Shown: piece after piece, positions 18,698 through 31,420 of the stretch | Layout: each line of letters starts with the position of its first letter | Numbering within the stretch: position 1 is the first letter of the stretch | Source of the DNA: Prochlorococcaceae cyanobacterium jk18x1bzbins.87 | Lineage (GTDB): Bacteria > Cyanobacteriota > Cyanobacteriia > PCC-6307 > Cyanobiaceae | DNA: 33,443 nt | Assembly: GCA_022826535.1 (NCBI GenBank) | Contig: JAJDUS010000057.1 | Coordinates: 1 to 33,443, forward strand | Direction: 5' to 3' | Translations under genes and position numbers: made by a program | Notes under the pieces: generated by a model | What the model was told of the DNA's origin: nothing | What the model saw: only the letters and a program-made list of their open reading frames with translations | Database searches by the model: none

Positions 18698-20779
18698 TTG
18701 GCGTCCCCCAAACTCCATCCCAGCACCATCACTGCCGTCAAGGAGCGGGCCGACATTGTGGATGTGGTGTCTGAGCATGTGGTGCTCAAGAGGCAGGGAC
18801 GGGAGTTTGTGGGTCTCTGCCCCTTCCACGAGGACAACTCACCGTCCATGACGGTGTCCCCCGCCAAGCAGATCTACCACTGCTTCTCCTGTGGGGCTGG
18901 CGGCCACAGCATCAAGTTCCTCATGGAGCTGCAGCGGAGCAGTTTTACTGAGGTGGTATTGCAACTGGCCCAGCGCTATCAGGTGCCGGTTCAGACCCTC
19001 TCCAGTAACCAGCAGGATCGGCTGCAGCAACAACTCTCTCATCAGGAGTCACTTTACCGTGTTCTGGCGTTGGCCGCCGGCTGGTTTCAGGCCAATCTGC
19101 AACAGGCACAGGGGCAGACGGCCCTGGCCTACCTCAAGCAACGGGGTCTCAGCGGAGCCACCATGGAGCAATTCCAACTGGGCTACGCCCCAGACAGTTG
19201 GGATGCCCTGCTGCGCCACCTGGGACAGGTGGAGGGGGTCACGGCCTTGCAGTTGGAGGCGGCAGGCCTAGCGGTCCCCCGGCAAGGGGGGGAGGGCCAC
19301 TACGACCGCTTCCGGCAGCGGCTGATGATCCCCATTCGGAACAGGCAGGGCCGGGTGGTGGGCTTTGGTGGACGCAGCCTGGATAGCCGTGAACCCAAAT
19401 ATCTCAACTCTCCCGAGACGGCGGTTTTTGAAAAAGGGAAAATCCTGTTTGGTCTGGACATGGCCGTCAACGCCATCCGCAAGGCTGACCTGGCCGTGGT
19501 GGTGGAGGGCTACTTTGATGTCATTGCGCTTCACAGCGCCGGGGTAGCCAACAGCGTGGCGGCTCTAGGTACGGCCCTCAGTTCCTGGCAGATCACCCAG
19601 CTTTGCCGCGCCTCTGCCAGCAAGCGCATTGTTCTGAACTTTGACGGCGACCGTGCCGGCACGCGGGCCACCCAGCGGGCCATCCAGGAGGTGGAGCAGT
19701 TGGCCCTGCAGGGGCAACTGGAACTTCGGGTGTTCCCACTCCCCCATGGCCAGGATCCTGACGACTACCTCCAGCAGCACGGCAGCAACACCTATGGCCA
19801 ACACCTCGCCGCAGCGCCCCTCTGGCTGGATTGGCAGATCGAGCAGGAGTTGCGGGATTGTGACCTGAGCCGTACTGACCACTTCCAGAGGGCGCTGCGG
19901 TCCATGGTGGAGTTGCTGGGCAAGCTGCCCCCCACGGCTGTGCGCAGCCGCTACATGCACCAGGTGGCGGAGCGGCTTGCCGGTGGCCAGGCCCGTCTGG
20001 TGCTGGATCTGGAGGAAGATCTGCGCCAACAGATCCGGGGTCAGCGGTGGCATGGTCGCTCCAAACGCCATGCATCACTGGGTGAGACCAGTGCCCACGC
20101 CGCTGCCGAGGGCCGGATTTTGCAATTGTACCTTCTCTGCCCCATGCACCGCCTGGCCATCCGCCGCGTCCTGCATCAGCGGGAGCTGGGGGATTTCGCC
20201 ATGGCCACCCATCGGCGGCTTTGGGCAGCCATCACCGAAGTGGAGCATCACCAACTGAGGCCCAGGGCAGGCCAATGGACTCAGGCAAGTGGCGACCCGA
20301 CAGTCTGCTCGGACAAGACGGCCCCGGATCCGGCATCCCTGGATTTGCCCCAGCTTCTGATGGCCCACTTATCAGCGGAGGATACCATTGACATGCAATC
20401 CCAACTGACTGCCCTCTTGCAGCCCAGCGAAATCGCACAGGTGCAGTTGGGACAACCCCTATCCACCTTGGAGGCTGCGGCAGCCCTCCTGGAGCGCCAG
20501 CGCAGTCTGAGACGCTGCCGCCACCTCCTTGAGGCCTGGAGCGCTCAACTCATCACCACCACGGAACACTCCATTGCCGCCCTGCTGGAGCAGGAGGCCA
20601 CCACAACGCCGGAGACCCACCATGATGCCCAGGTTGCCGCGGAAGATGAAATCCACAGCCTCTACGTCCAGGGCAATAAGGAGGCCCTGCACCTGCAAGA
20701 GCTCTACTACATTGAGCGTCGCAATGTCGCTGCCCTGGATACGAAACGTTGTGGGGTGCTGGAGGATCAAAAGCCATGA
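18698..20779 (+). CDS. dnaG: DNA primase
   Basis: Makes RNA primers at the replication fork. The N-terminal CHC2 zinc finger has C41 and H44 (CPFH) and C62 and C65 (CFSC). The RNA polymerase core follows, with the Toprim motif VVVEGYFDVIALH near 270 and the acidic metal-binding block LNFDGDRAGTRAT near 315. The C-terminal third (about 440-690) is weakly conserved and should be the DnaB-binding domain. The start codon is TTG at 18698; no ATG gives the conserved N-terminus LHPSTITAVKERADIVDVV, so TTG is well supported. At 693 aa it has normal length. Confidence 0.95.
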   Translation: MASPKLHPSTITAVKERADIVDVVSEHVVLKRQGREFVGLCPFHEDNSPSMTVSPAKQIYHCFSCGAGGHSIKFLMELQRSSFTEVVLQLAQRYQVPVQTLSSNQQDRLQQQLSHQESLYRVLALAAGWFQANLQQAQGQTALAYLKQRGLSGATMEQFQLGYAPDSWDALLRHLGQVEGVTALQLEAAGLAVPRQGGEGHYDRFRQRLMIPIRNRQGRVVGFGGRSLDSREPKYLNSPETAVFEKGKILFGLDMAVNAIRKADLAVVVEGYFDVIALHSAGVANSVAALGTALSSWQITQLCRASASKRIVLNFDGDRAGTRATQRAIQEVEQLALQGQLELRVFPLPHGQDPDDYLQQHGSNTYGQHLAAAPLWLDWQIEQELRDCDLSRTDHFQRALRSMVELLGKLPPTAVRSRYMHQVAERLAGGQARLVLDLEEDLRQQIRGQRWHGRSKRHASLGETSAHAAAEGRILQLYLLCPMHRLAIRRVLHQRELGDFAMATHRRLWAAITEVEHHQLRPRAGQWTQASGDPTVCSDKTAPDPASLDLPQLLMAHLSAEDTIDMQSQLTALLQPSEIAQVQLGQPLSTLEAAAALLERQRSLRRCRHLLEAWSAQLITTTEHSIAALLEQEATTTPETHHDAQVAAEDEIHSLYVQGNKEALHLQELYYIERRNVAALDTKRCGVLEDQKP

Positions 20780-20925
20780 TGATCATCACGGCAACTCCTC
20801 CGGCATTGTCCGTGGCCCAGGCAGCACCAACCCCTGGGGTCAGCAGCCCGGGATCCATTTGTCCTGACGCAACACAGCCAGGCACCCAGGGATGATGGTC
20901 GCCGTCATCACTTGCCTCAAGCGGC

Positions 20926-21108
20926 TCAGTAGTCCTGGTTGAACGCGGCGGGAGTGTCTGTGAGGCTGCAAACCACGGACTCTTCCTCTGTCATTTCAGC
21001 GACCCTCACCACAGGACGACCCATGCTTTTGAGCACATCCACATCTGCCATGGTCTGGCAACGGGCGATCAAGACGCCCTGTTCGTCGTAGCAGCAGAAA
21101 AATTTCAC
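20926..21108 (-). CDS. Small protein of unknown function (about 60 aa)
   Basis: I do not recognise a named family. The open frame extends to an ATG at 21177, but I prefer the GTG at 21108, because GGAG lies six bases before it and the resulting protein begins MKFFCCYDEQGVLIARCQT, a compact, plausible N-terminus. The 60-residue product has three cysteines near its start, a charged middle (VAEMTEEESVV) and no membrane segment. It resembles short conserved picocyanobacterial proteins of the same kind, but I cannot verify this. It stands alone between dnaG (convergent) and the IS982 remnant. Confidence 0.55.
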   Translation of the reverse strand: MKFFCCYDEQGVLIARCQTMADVDVLKSMGRPVVRVAEMTEEESVVCSLTDTPAAFNQDY

Positions 21109-21385
21109 AGAAGTCTCCAAGGCTTTACATACACAGTATGGCAACGGAACCGGGGCCATGCCGATGGAATTGCCCACATCCGCAGTTGGGCTTTTGGGCT
21201 TGAACCGGAAATGCTGTGGATGCTACAAGAGAAAAAACCTGGTCATAACTGGGAATTTTGCCTGCAGATCGGGAGAGAAAATTTTAGCGCTCGGTTGGCC
21301 GAAGTCAGCCAATGCTGACATGGTTGAGCCAGATCCATGGCGGTTGCCCATGGGCCAGCGTCTTGAACCCCAATTCCGGATGAGG

Positions 21386-22185
21386 TCAGGAGAGGGTACG
21401 GACTGTGCCCATGTTGCCCTTGGTTAGGGCCAGGGAGTAAGTCTCGCGACAGGAGAGGAGATGACAAGGGCATTGATGGGAGAGCGGTGGCGGCTGTGCT
21501 CCAGTCCCATTCCCGGCTTCAGCTTGGCCAAGAGGAGCTCGATAATGGATCGTTTTCTCAGCAGCAGCTTGTCCACCAGGGGAAGGCTGCCATAGGCGTC
21601 CCATGAGGGACTGGCAAATGTATCCCTTATCGCCGACTCCCTTGGCCTGTAGAGCACCACTCATGTGCTCCAAAGGTTGGCGATCATCGGTATTATCCCC
21701 CGCGATCTGCAACACCATGATGTGGCCATGGTGGTTGATGGGCAGATGGAGCTTGAAGCCCAAGAACCAGCCCATGGGTGCGGCCCCGCTGGGCCAGCCC
21801 TCGGGAACACCTTGTTTCGCCTGATCGGCCCGTTATGACAGACCGCCAGCTTGGTGCTATCGACAAAGTAGATTCCGGTTTCCTGGCCACGCTAACAATG
21901 GAGCAGGGGGTCAAAGGGCAGCAGGAGTCGCGGCATCAAGGCCACAAACCTGCTGGTGCTGGGGAGATGAGGAAAGCAGTGGCCCAACTCCTACTCCAGG
22001 CTGTAGCGCCAGAAATGCTTGAAGTTCTTATCGGGGGCGAGAGGGAGGAGCACCAGGATGAAGGGCATCTCGCCGAGGGAGAGCTTGCCGGCTCGCTGGC
22101 GCTGACAGTTTGAGGGGATCAGATGGTGCTGCTGCCACTGGTGGAAGAGTTGGGCAGAATCGTCAAGGCAGCAGAACAGCGCCAC
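21386..22185 (-). pseudogene. IS982-family transposase remnant
   Basis: Pieces of an IS982-type transposase in several frames on the minus strand. The N-terminal piece (22185-21991) includes [20 protein letters not shown] and NFKHFW, matching the family's KRQR...LSLSEVMTILVLF...NFKYFY pattern. The middle piece (21914-21693) carries ESTLSIAPSWR and runs out of frame. The C-terminal piece (21775-21386) has GWFLGFKLHLPINHHG, DDRQPLEHM and GVGDKGYI, and another frame gives [12 protein letters not shown] and [13 protein letters not shown]. At least two frameshifts break it, so it is inactive. I could not find its terminal repeats; the IS427-like element at 22228 lies close to its 5' end. The 208 bp before it (21178-21385) show nothing I recognise apart from a GTCAGC/GCTGAC hairpin at 21304-21319. 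Confidence 0.75.
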
Positions 22186-22227
22186 GGTAGACGCTTTGAT
22201 GAGGGGACCTTCCCCTTGTGTCGTGAC

Positions 22228-23107
22228 TAGGGTCAGGACTCATCACCAGAAGAGGCCAATGGCGGCCAGGAGGATGGCAAAACGGAAGATGTGGGCGCAG
22301 CCGCCCTAGTGGGTTGCAAGACGCTGCCAGTCCTTCAGTCAGGAAAAGAGCGTTTCGATTTTGTGACCCTTGCGATCCAGCCTCTTGCTGTAATGCACTG
22401 GTTTGTTGTGGCAGTGACGGGGCGGGATGTAAGGCAGGATGCCCTGCTGGGACAGCATCTTACGGATTTTGCCCCTGTCATACCCTTGATCCCCCATCAC
22501 CGTGGCCGCGGACGGCAGGTCTTTGAGCACCCCATCAGCACCAGTGAAGTCACTGCATTGCCCCTCACGCAGGTGGAGCCACAGGGGACCAGCTTTGCTG
22601 TGGCAGATCCCATGGATCTTGCTGGCCATGCCCCCCTTGGCGCCACCAATCAGGCGGGGGGCACACCCCCCTTGTTGAGGGTGGACGCCGTGGGATCGGC
22701 TTTGTGTCAGTGGCATCAATCATCAGGACCTCTGGCTCTGGGGCATCAGGCGGCTCTGTGGAGTCGGGTGGCTCTGGGGCATCGGATGCTGACAACTCAG
22801 AAAAGATCAGCTCAAAAACACCCTTGTCTCACCAGCGGTGGCAACGGTTGTAGAGGGTTTTGTGGGGCCATCGGCGCGGGGCATCCACCCAGCACAGCCC
22901 CTTCTGAGTGACAGGGATGATGCCGCTCAACACTTTCCTGTCATCCACCCGCTTACGCCACGTTCCTTGGGGAAGGGGGCGGATGCGATCAACCTGCTCC
23001 GCGCTGAGCCCAACAACTGGGCCATCACCCATCTCCTCCTGGTGCTCTCTTGGGGGGTCCCTCTCTGGTGAGAGGATCATTCCTCATAATTATGAGTCCT
23101 GACCCTA
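22228..23107 (-). mobile_element. IS5-family (IS427-like) element, copy 2, full length (880 bp)
   Basis: Terminal inverted repeats TAGGGTCAGGACTCAT are identical over 16 bases at 22228-22243 and 23092-23107. The transposase reads on the minus strand in three pieces. The first, 23080-22829, carries LSAEQVDRIRPL, VDDRKVLSGIIPVTQKG and GLCWVDAPRRWPHKTLYNR. After an in-frame TGA at 22829-22831 the second continues in the same frame with the first catalytic region VLMIDATD, to about 22700. After a frameshift the last piece ends with GDQGYDRGKIRKMLSQQG and KRLDRKGHKIETLFS. It is therefore structurally complete but probably inactive as a single-chain enzyme. The element holds an 18-bp triple repeat not seen in the other copies. 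Confidence 0.88.
22730..22783 (-). repeat. 18-bp in-frame tandem repeat, three units, inside the transposase
   Basis: Three 18-bp units (22766-22783, 22748-22765, 22730-22747 in minus-strand order) encode DAPEPP, DSTEPP and DAPEPE. The copies at 30677 and 31421 have only one unit here (DAAEPE and DTPEPE), so two units were added in this copy without changing the reading frame. Confidence 0.85.
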
Positions 23108-23682
23108 AGGATGCTGAATCGGGTCCTGCCCGACTGGGGAAGATCCCCCTCTCCCCCATGGGCTCCTGGAAATACGGTCTTGCCCCATGCTGAGGAGCCT
23201 GTGGGGGCAGAACAGCACTTTCCCACAAAGGCTTTCCCCCCATGGAGGGGCCCACACCACAGGGGCTCCTCCCTTCTCTGGTGGCTCCTTAATCTGGAAC
23301 TGGGGTTATTGAAATGGCTCTTGACAGGATGGGTCGTGGCGGAAAACCACTGGTGCGCAGTCCACTGAGAAGAGTCACGCGGCACTGGCGTGCGCCGGAT
23401 TGGGAAAGGGTTTGCTTGTGCAGGCCATTGTCCCTGTGCCACTCCTCTAGCCTTGTGACACGTAAATTAGTGGCACAAAGTCCCCTGCAACATGCCGGAT
23501 TGTGGGTGCTACCTTTTCTTGGTGCTCAGGGGTCCATCTTTTGAAGGCTCCTTGGGCAGTACCTAGACAATCCAGTTCAGGAATCTTGCTCTGCCCCATG
23601 TCCTGAAGCGTTCGGCTTTCGTCAGTTTGCCGTCCTTCAGCCATGGACAATGTGCAGAGTGGAGGTCCCGTCAAGAATTTTT
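23108..23682 (+). other. Intergenic stretch with no recognised gene, upstream of the rRNA operon
   Basis: GC-rich sequence between the IS element and the rRNA leader. The longest plausible frame is on the minus strand at 23447-23674 (75 codons, containing DESRTLQDMGQSKIPEL); it ends in PLIYVSQG and resembles nothing I know, possibly a decayed transposase. An imperfect inverted repeat TTGTGACAC/GTGGCACAA lies at 23453-23478. The rRNA operon promoter is expected somewhere here or just downstream, but I could not identify one with confidence. Confidence 0.4.
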
Positions 23683-23705
23683 GAAGCTTTCAAATTGAAA
23701 GCTTC
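23683..23705 (+). promoter_or_regulatory. Perfect 11-bp inverted repeat in the rRNA operon leader
   Basis: GAAGCTTTCAA and its exact reverse complement TTGAAAGCTTC are separated by one A, about 170 bp before the 16S gene. T bases precede it (23678-23682) and none follow as a U-tract, so it is not a simple rho-independent terminator for the plus strand. It could be a protein-binding palindrome or an RNA hairpin in the leader. Confidence 0.5.
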
Positions 23706-23874
23706 TTGCCGGATCTGAGTCATCCAGAGCGAGTTGTGAAATCATGTTCTGATGATTCAATAACTCAACTCTCGAACACCTTAATGGTTGATCTTTAGCT
23801 ATTTGCCAAATCAAGTCGTTAAAGATAACTCACTTTGCGAGTCTCCACGTTTAAGATTCAAAAGGAAGTGAGCC

Positions 23875-25358
<1,484 letters not shown>

Positions 25359-25440
25359 CAGGGAGACATTACTAACTTTGATGGTTAAGCTTCTTCTATG
25401 CTAGCCCAAAGTCTTGTCATCTCAATGGTCGATCAGTATC

Positions 25441-25468
25441 TCCGGTGAAAATATATTTTTCATCTGGA
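25441..25468 (+). other. Hairpin in the 16S-tRNA-Ile spacer
   Basis: TCCGGTGAAAA and TTTTTCATCTGGA can pair around a short AT loop, giving a stem with one mismatch or wobble pair. It lies between 16S and tRNA-Ile, where cyanobacterial spacers usually hold structured RNA elements. Its function is unknown. Confidence 0.45.
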
Positions 25469-25506
25469 TTCCTGAACTTGTCTTGGTCAAACACGATGAG
25501 ATTCGT

Positions 25507-25580
<74 letters not shown>

Positions 25581-25591
25581 TCATTACTAGG

Positions 25592-25664
25592 GGGGGTTTA
25601 GCTCAGCTGGTAGAGCGCCTGCTTTGCAAGCAGGAAGCCAGCGGTTCGAATCCGCTAACCTCCA
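25592..25664 (+). tRNA. tRNA-Ala (TGC anticodon)
   Basis: 73 nt, with acceptor GGGGGTT pairing with AACCTCC and discriminator A. The third pair is G3-U70, the classic alanine identity element. The anticodon stem CCTGC/GCAGG encloses TTTGCAA, giving TGC. The T-arm is AGCGG TTCGAAT CCGCT. It follows tRNA-Ile by 11 nt; CCA is not encoded. Confidence 0.98.
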
Positions 25665-25713
25665 CTGGCAAGCTTTTTAAGTTTGTCTTTATGAATCGAT
25701 TCGTTAATTGACC

Positions 25714-25742
25714 AGAATCTTGAAAACTGCATAGATTGAGTC
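25714..25742 (+). other. 5' arm of the 23S rRNA precursor processing stem
   Basis: This 29-nt segment begins AGAATCTTGAAAACTG and ends CATAGATTGAGTC. It pairs with 28724-28753 downstream of 23S: 13 perfect pairs at the base near 23S, then 16 more with two wobble pairs and one bulged base. The TTGAAAACTGCATAG part matches a well-known conserved block of cyanobacterial spacers. Such stems are normally cut by RNase III. Confidence 0.8.
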
Positions 25743-25806
25743 TGGAAGAGCATCTCATAGACATTGGATTCTATTGAGATTAAAAGCAGGCCATTATGGT
25801 TTGCTT

Positions 25807-28682
<2,876 letters not shown>

Positions 28683-28723
28683 ACATAATCTCTCAGTTCT
28701 TTGCTCTGTGAGTTGCTTTAATT

Positions 28724-28753
28724 GACTCAATCTATGTAGTTCTCAGGATTCTA
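28724..28753 (+). other. 3' arm of the 23S rRNA precursor processing stem
   Basis: GACTCAATCTATG, followed by TAGTTTCTCAGGATTCT, is the partner of 25714-25742. It lies between 23S and 5S and closes the loop that contains the whole 23S gene. Confidence 0.8.
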
Positions 28754-28776
28754 CTATTACTTTTTCACTTTTCTTT

Positions 28777-28893
28777 CCTGGTGTTCATAGCGCAGTGGAA
28801 CCACTCCGATCCATTCCGAACTCGGTTGTGAAACGCTGCAGCGGTGACAATAGTTAGGGGGTAGCTCCTTGCAAAAATAACTCAATGCCAGGA
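28777..28893 (+). rRNA. rrf: 5S ribosomal RNA
   Basis: About 117 nt. The terminal stem TCCTGG/CCAGGA closes the molecule. The conserved loop C region CCACTCCGATCCATTCCGAA is present, and the whole has the usual bacterial 5S layout. It ends the operon 16S-Ile-Ala-23S-5S. I see no strong terminator immediately after it; the next 100 bp are AT-rich with only weak hairpins. Confidence 0.95.
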
Positions 28894-28991
28894 TAGATCT
28901 TTATGAGTTCTCGTAAAATATATACATGAGAGCCTATTATTTTATCTAAAAATGTAGAATTAAATCATTCGAAACTTTTCATCTTATCCAC

Positions 28992-29073
28992 TAGGGAAGA
29001 GCAGATTGCACGCATCCGCTCTTTACTTTCCTTCTTCCTCAAGGAACAGGGTGTGAAGAGAATGGATGACCGC
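28992..29073 (+). pseudogene. Fragment of IS427-like transposase N-terminus (copy 5)
   Basis: Translates as EEQIARIRSLL followed by KEQGVKRMDDRK, matching the start of the transposase in the other copies (AEQVDRIRPL, VDDRKVLSG). It stops abruptly where MITE-A copy 1 begins at 29074; the rest of the element is absent. It lies about 100 bp downstream of 5S. Confidence 0.65.
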
Positions 29074-29190
29074 AAGAGACACCCTGAAAAACTTCAAAGC
29101 GTTTTCACAGAAGACTCTCGCTCCTCTCTTACAGCAAGGCTTTTCAAAAGCCAGCACTCAGCCAGAAAGAGGTTTCCTAGTGTTTCCCTA
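29074..29190 (+). repeat. Miniature inverted-repeat element MITE-A, copy 1
   Basis: 117 bp with imperfect terminal inverted repeats (consensus ends TAGGGACACCCTGGAAAAC and TAGGGAAACACTGGGAAAC) and an internal palindrome GGCTTTTCAAAAGCC at 29138-29152. It carries no reading frame of its own. On the left it abuts an IS427-like fragment, on the right the C-terminal half of an IS5-group transposase. The left-hand T of the expected TA is mutated to A. Confidence 0.85.
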
Positions 29191-29690
29191 ACGCCAGTGA
29201 TGTAATCATGGCAGCAGAGCCATTGCATGGTCAAGAAAAGGTGGTCTATGGGGATGCAGGCGGCCAAGGCGTTGAGGGCACCATGAAAAATTGGGCAGCT
29301 TCCCTCTGCGGGATGTCGTCTCATCATGGGAAAGTCAGTCCTGGAGAGAGATTACCTAGACCAGCAGACTTTTCCATGCGAGGAGAGATGCAATTTTCAT
29401 GGTGCCCTTGGGAAGCGAGAAGAGATGACAGGACGAGAAGTGGACTGTCCCATCGCTATGGTAGCAGGAGAGCGCCGCCGCTGACATGACGGATGGAGAA
29501 GGGACAGTGCAGCAGTGAGTGGAGCGGGCCAAGATTCATGTCAGAGCCAAGGTGGAGCATTCCTCCTTCCGGTGCTCAAGCAACAGTTTGGGTTCTGGAA
29601 AATCAGGCGACGCGGCCTGGCCAAAAAACATAGTAAGGTGATGGTGTTAGCTGCCCTGACCAACTGATTCTTGGGGAGGAAAAAGTTATC
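29191..29690 (+). pseudogene. IS5-group transposase, C-terminal half (element ISb copy 1)
   Basis: Begins in frame as NASDVIMAAEPLHGQEK, then VVYGDAGGQGVE with the second catalytic aspartate. It is interrupted by MITE-C (29276-29407) and resumes as KREEMTGREVDCPIAM. After a stop and a frameshift it continues as KIHVRAKVEH and LPVLKQQFGFWKIRRRG, the conserved end with the catalytic Glu. The matching N-terminal half is on the opposite strand at 29998-30678. It is inactive. The following 189 bp (29691-29879) show nothing I recognise. Confidence 0.75.
29276..29407 (+). repeat. Miniature inverted-repeat element MITE-C
   Basis: 132 bp with 17-18-bp terminal inverted repeats (GGGCACCATGAAAAATTG at the left; GGGCACCATGAAAATTG read inward from the right). 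It sits inside the IS5-group C-terminal half. Flanks TTGA (29272-29275) and TTGG (29408-29411) look like a slightly mutated 4-bp target duplication. Deleting the element and one flank restores GVEKREEM exactly. Confidence 0.8.
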
Positions 29691-29879
29691 AGTTAGCCAT
29701 GATAATACAGGAGCGGTGTATCAACCCACTGTGCTCTGCGACTGCCATCAACCCCAATAAGGGCCATCCCAAGGGTAACATACAGTGGCTTGGCACTCAA
29801 AACGCTCCTTGAGAGAGAAAAGAAAGAGAGCAGGTCCACTGGCTATCCTCCTGGTTGATACGGTTCTTCAACGATTCCT

Positions 29880-29997
29880 TAGAGAAACACTAGGAAACCC
29901 CTTTGCTGGCAAAGTCCTGGCTTTTGAAAAGCCTTGTTGTAAGAGAGGAGTGAGAGTCTTCTGTGAAAGCGCTTTGGAGTTTTCCAGGGTGTCCTTA
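29880..29997 (-). repeat. Miniature inverted-repeat element MITE-A, copy 2 (inverted)
   Basis: 118 bp, same family as 29074-29190 but in the opposite orientation, with internal palindrome GGCTTTTGAAAAGCC. On the minus strand it follows directly after the IS5-group transposase N-terminal half at HSVATRTA. Its ends carry TA as in the other copies. Confidence 0.87.
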
Positions 29998-30678
29998 GCC
30001 GTCCTGGTAGCCACAGAGTGGATCAAGCCGGAATCCTTATCCACCCCAAGTGTACCTTCGTGCCAAAGAACCACTGTTTCCCTTCACAGCTTTGGTGCAT
30101 CTGTGGATCCCGTTCCCTCTTCTTGTTCTTTGTGGAGGCGGGTGCATGGATGATGGTGGCATCCACCATCGTCCCCTCCCGCAGCATCAGGTCCTTCTCT
30201 CTCAAGTACTGCTCCACTGCCTTGAAAATCTCCTCGGCCAATTAATGCTGTTCCACACCATGGGGGAACGCCAAGATGGTGGTGGCATCCGGGATGTTAT
30301 CCTTGGCAAGATCAATGCTGGCAAAGCGGTGAATGGTGCTGCTATCAATCAGGGCATCTTCCATGGCTTCGTCCCTCAGGGACCACCAGTTCTGCATCAG
30401 GTGAATCCGCACCATGGTCCTCCGATCATAGGGCGCGGCCTTCCTCCTTAAGGATAGACAGGCTCCAGCAACCCCAGTTCTGGATAAGGGTCCATCAGGG
30501 AAGGGCAGCACCGCCTCCATCTCACAGAGGAACTTCTCCTTGCTGGTCTGCTTCCTCACTCAGCCACGCTCCCAGTCGCTGAAGCCCAACTGCTGCTCCC
30601 TCACTCCCACCCTTTCCATCCCAATTTACACCCAGTCTAATCCCCTCAGATTGCTGGGGGGGTTCCAGATGTTCCCTA
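29998..30678 (-). pseudogene. IS5-group transposase, N-terminal half with left terminal repeat (element ISb copy 1)
   Basis: The left end TAGGGAACATCTGGAACC is at 30661-30678. The frame then gives QTSKEKFLCEMEAVLPF, RTMVRIHLMQNWWSLRDEAM, IHRFASIDLAKDNIPDATT and, after an in-frame TAA at 30242, EGTMVDATIIHAPASTKN with the first catalytic aspartate, then ERDPQMHQSCEGKQWFFGTK. A frameshift leads to GVDKDSGLIHSVATRTA, where MITE-A copy 2 interrupts. It is inactive because of two nonsense codons and one frameshift. Confidence 0.8.
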
Positions 30679-31247
30679 GGGTCAGGACCCATAATGTGAT
30701 TTGATCTGATCTTTTCTGAGTTGTCAGCATCCGATGCCGCAGAGCCAGAGGTCCTGATGATTGACACCACTGATCTCAAAGCCCATCCCCCCACGGCGTC
30801 CAGCCTCAACGAGGGGGTGCCCCCCGCCTGATTGGTGGCACTACTAAAGGGGATATGACCAGCAAGCTCCATGGGGTCTGTGACAGCAAAGATGGTCCCC
30901 ACGGCTCCACCTGAGTGAGGGGCAATGCAGTGACTTCACTGGTGCTGATGGGGTGCTCAAGGACTGCCGCCTGCGGCAACGGTGATTGGGGATCAAAGGT
31001 ATGACAGCAACAAAATCCGTAGGATGCTGGTCCAGCAGGGCCTTGCATCGCACCCCGTCGCTGCCGCAAGAAACCAGTCCATTACAGCAAGAGACTGGAT
31101 CGCAGGCGTCACAAAGTCGAGAATCGCTTTTCCCGGCTGAAGGACTGGCGGCGTGTTGCAACCCGCTACGACGGCTGCGCCCACGTCTTCCATTCTGCCA
31201 TCCTCCTGGGCGCTACCGTCCTCTCTGGATGATGAGTCCTGACCCCA
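30677..31247 (+). mobile_element. IS5-family (IS427-like) element, copy 3, 5'-deleted
   Basis: Both ends are recognisable: TAGGGTCAGGACCCATAATGTGA at the left, of which the last bases run straight into the DLIF part, and GAGTCCTGACCCCA at the right (last T mutated to C). Roughly 310 bp encoding the transposase N-terminus are missing. The remaining plus-strand reading includes VVSASDAAEPEVLMID, GGTTKGDMTSKLHGVCDSK, GYDSNKIRRML and KDWRRVATRYDGCAHVF, with several frame breaks. The left end abuts the left end of the ISb copy 1 element. The 173 bp after it (31248-31420) hold nothing I can name. Confidence 0.82.
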
Positions 31248-31420
31248 GGTCCACAATCCCGGCGTGAGCACCTGGGCAATGGTTACGACCCAATGGATCA
31301 TGGTGGGGAAGCTGTTTCAGATGTCAAAGGGTGGCTTCAGAGCACCAGCGGCCTACACTAGAGAGGATTGGATAAAATAAAGGTGTCTGCATTGCTGATT
31401 AGAACTGATGGGCTTTGATT

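Noticed and set aside
20776-20895. 39-codon frame starting ATGATG that overlaps the dnaG stop codon
   Set aside because: The overlap looks like coupling, but the product is low-complexity (Ala/Pro/Thr-rich), has no recognisable feature, and similar short frames are common in GC-rich DNA.
21304-21319. GTCAGC-CAAT-GCTGAC hairpin near the IS982 remnant
   Set aside because: A six-base stem without further context; could not be tied to an IS end or a terminator.
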